Of a DNA stretch of 35,995 nt, positions 35,678 through 35,995 are shown piece after piece. This DNA is from an uncultured Nitrosomonadales bacterium (GTDB lineage Bacteria > Pseudomonadota > Gammaproteobacteria > Burkholderiales > Gallionellaceae), in the NCBI GenBank assembly GCA_903876685.1, contig CAIRBC010000357.1, positions 1 to 35,995 on the forward strand, given 5' to 3'. Made by a program: the position numbers and the translations under genes. Below the pieces are notes generated by a model, which was not told where the DNA came from, did no database searches, and was given only the letters and a program-made list of their open reading frames with translations. Numbering within the stretch: the stretch's first letter is position 1; every line of letters starts with the position of its first letter.

Positions 35678-35995
35678 TTACAACTTGTAGCCTCTATGTA
35701 CCGCGACCACGCCGCCGGTCAGGTTAAAGAAATCGACCTGTTCCAATCCTGCCTGTTGCATCATTTGCTTCAGTTCTTCCTGCCCTGGATGCATGCGTAT
35801 CGATTCGGCAAGATACCGGTAACTATCGGCATCATTGGCGATGAGTTTGCCGATTTTTGGCAGCAATTTGAAGGAATAAGCGTCATAAAAAGGCTCCAGC
35901 GGCTTGATCACTTTGGAAAACTCCAGCACGATCACCCGTCCGCCAGGCTTGAGCACACGCTGCATATCGGCGAGCGCCGCCTCCTTGTGCGTGAC
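35678..35995 (-). CDS. ubiE: Demethylmenaquinone/demethylubiquinone C-methyltransferase UbiE (3' part)
   Basis: The C-terminal 105 residues run off the window edge. The frame begins [11 protein letters not shown] and continues [15 protein letters not shown], then [13 protein letters not shown]. The end is [17 protein letters not shown]. These are highly conserved UbiE segments. UbiE methylates the quinone ring in ubiquinone and menaquinone synthesis at the inner membrane face. The frame continues upstream of the first internal ATG, so the gene is truncated by the window, not short. Confidence 0.95.
   Translation of the reverse strand, partial: VTHKEAALADMQRVLKPGGRVIVLEFSKVIKPLEPFYDAYSFKLLPKIGKLIANDADSYRYLAESIRMHPGQEELKQMMQQAGLEQVDFFNLTGGVVAVHRGYKL

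Overview
The window looks like a chromosomal segment from a free-living betaproteobacterium, most plausibly of the Nitrosomonadales type (Gallionellaceae, Methylophilaceae or Nitrosomonadaceae-like). The basis is a hisC-B-H-A-F-I-E cluster running directly into hinT and tatABC, a CcoI/CcoS pair for cbb3 oxidase assembly, UbiE, and moderate GC content. The genus assignment is inference only.

Layout. (1) 1-13.9 kb, minus strand: one enormous gene (4527 codons) encoding a cysteine-free protein made almost wholly of octa/nonapeptides of the type L-T-T-x-Q-(I/V)-x-x. These are organised into higher-order blocks of about 141 residues (sometimes about 200), followed by a C-terminal calcium-binding (EF-hand-like loop) region and a tail typical of type I-secreted proteins. 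It ends at a strong hairpin terminator and starts downstream of a near-perfect sigma-28 (FliA) promoter, which points to co-expression with late flagellar and motility genes. (2) 14.0-20.2 kb, minus strand: a tightly packed, partly overlapping 11-gene unit hisC-hisB-hisH-hisA-hisF-hisI-hisE-hinT-tatA-tatB-tatC. hisG and hisD are not here. (3) 20.4-27.6 kb, plus strand: a soluble PAS histidine kinase, a NarL/LuxR-type response regulator and a diguanylate cyclase with intact GGEEF and I-site, followed closely by ccoI (copper P-type ATPase), ccoS and an alpha/beta hydrolase. (4) 27.55-28.57 kb: a 1-kb AT-rich, gene-poor stretch full of inverted repeats (REP/BIME-like units and hairpins), probably old mobile-element debris. 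(5) 28.6-31.0 kb, plus strand: a TPR-methyltransferase fusion. (6) 31.0-36.0 kb, minus strand: an unrecognised protein translationally coupled to a SWIM-SNF2 helicase, then the 3' end of ubiE.

How the genes may work together. His and Tat are housekeeping. The kinase, regulator and diguanylate cyclase form a plausible signal-to-c-di-GMP module, next to genes that supply copper-loaded cbb3 oxidase for low-oxygen respiration. The sigma-28-controlled giant repeat protein is the most unusual item and the best candidate for an undescribed system: a motility-co-regulated, probably secreted surface or matrix filament built from about 500 copies of a short motif. Its function, export route and fold are inferred, not shown.
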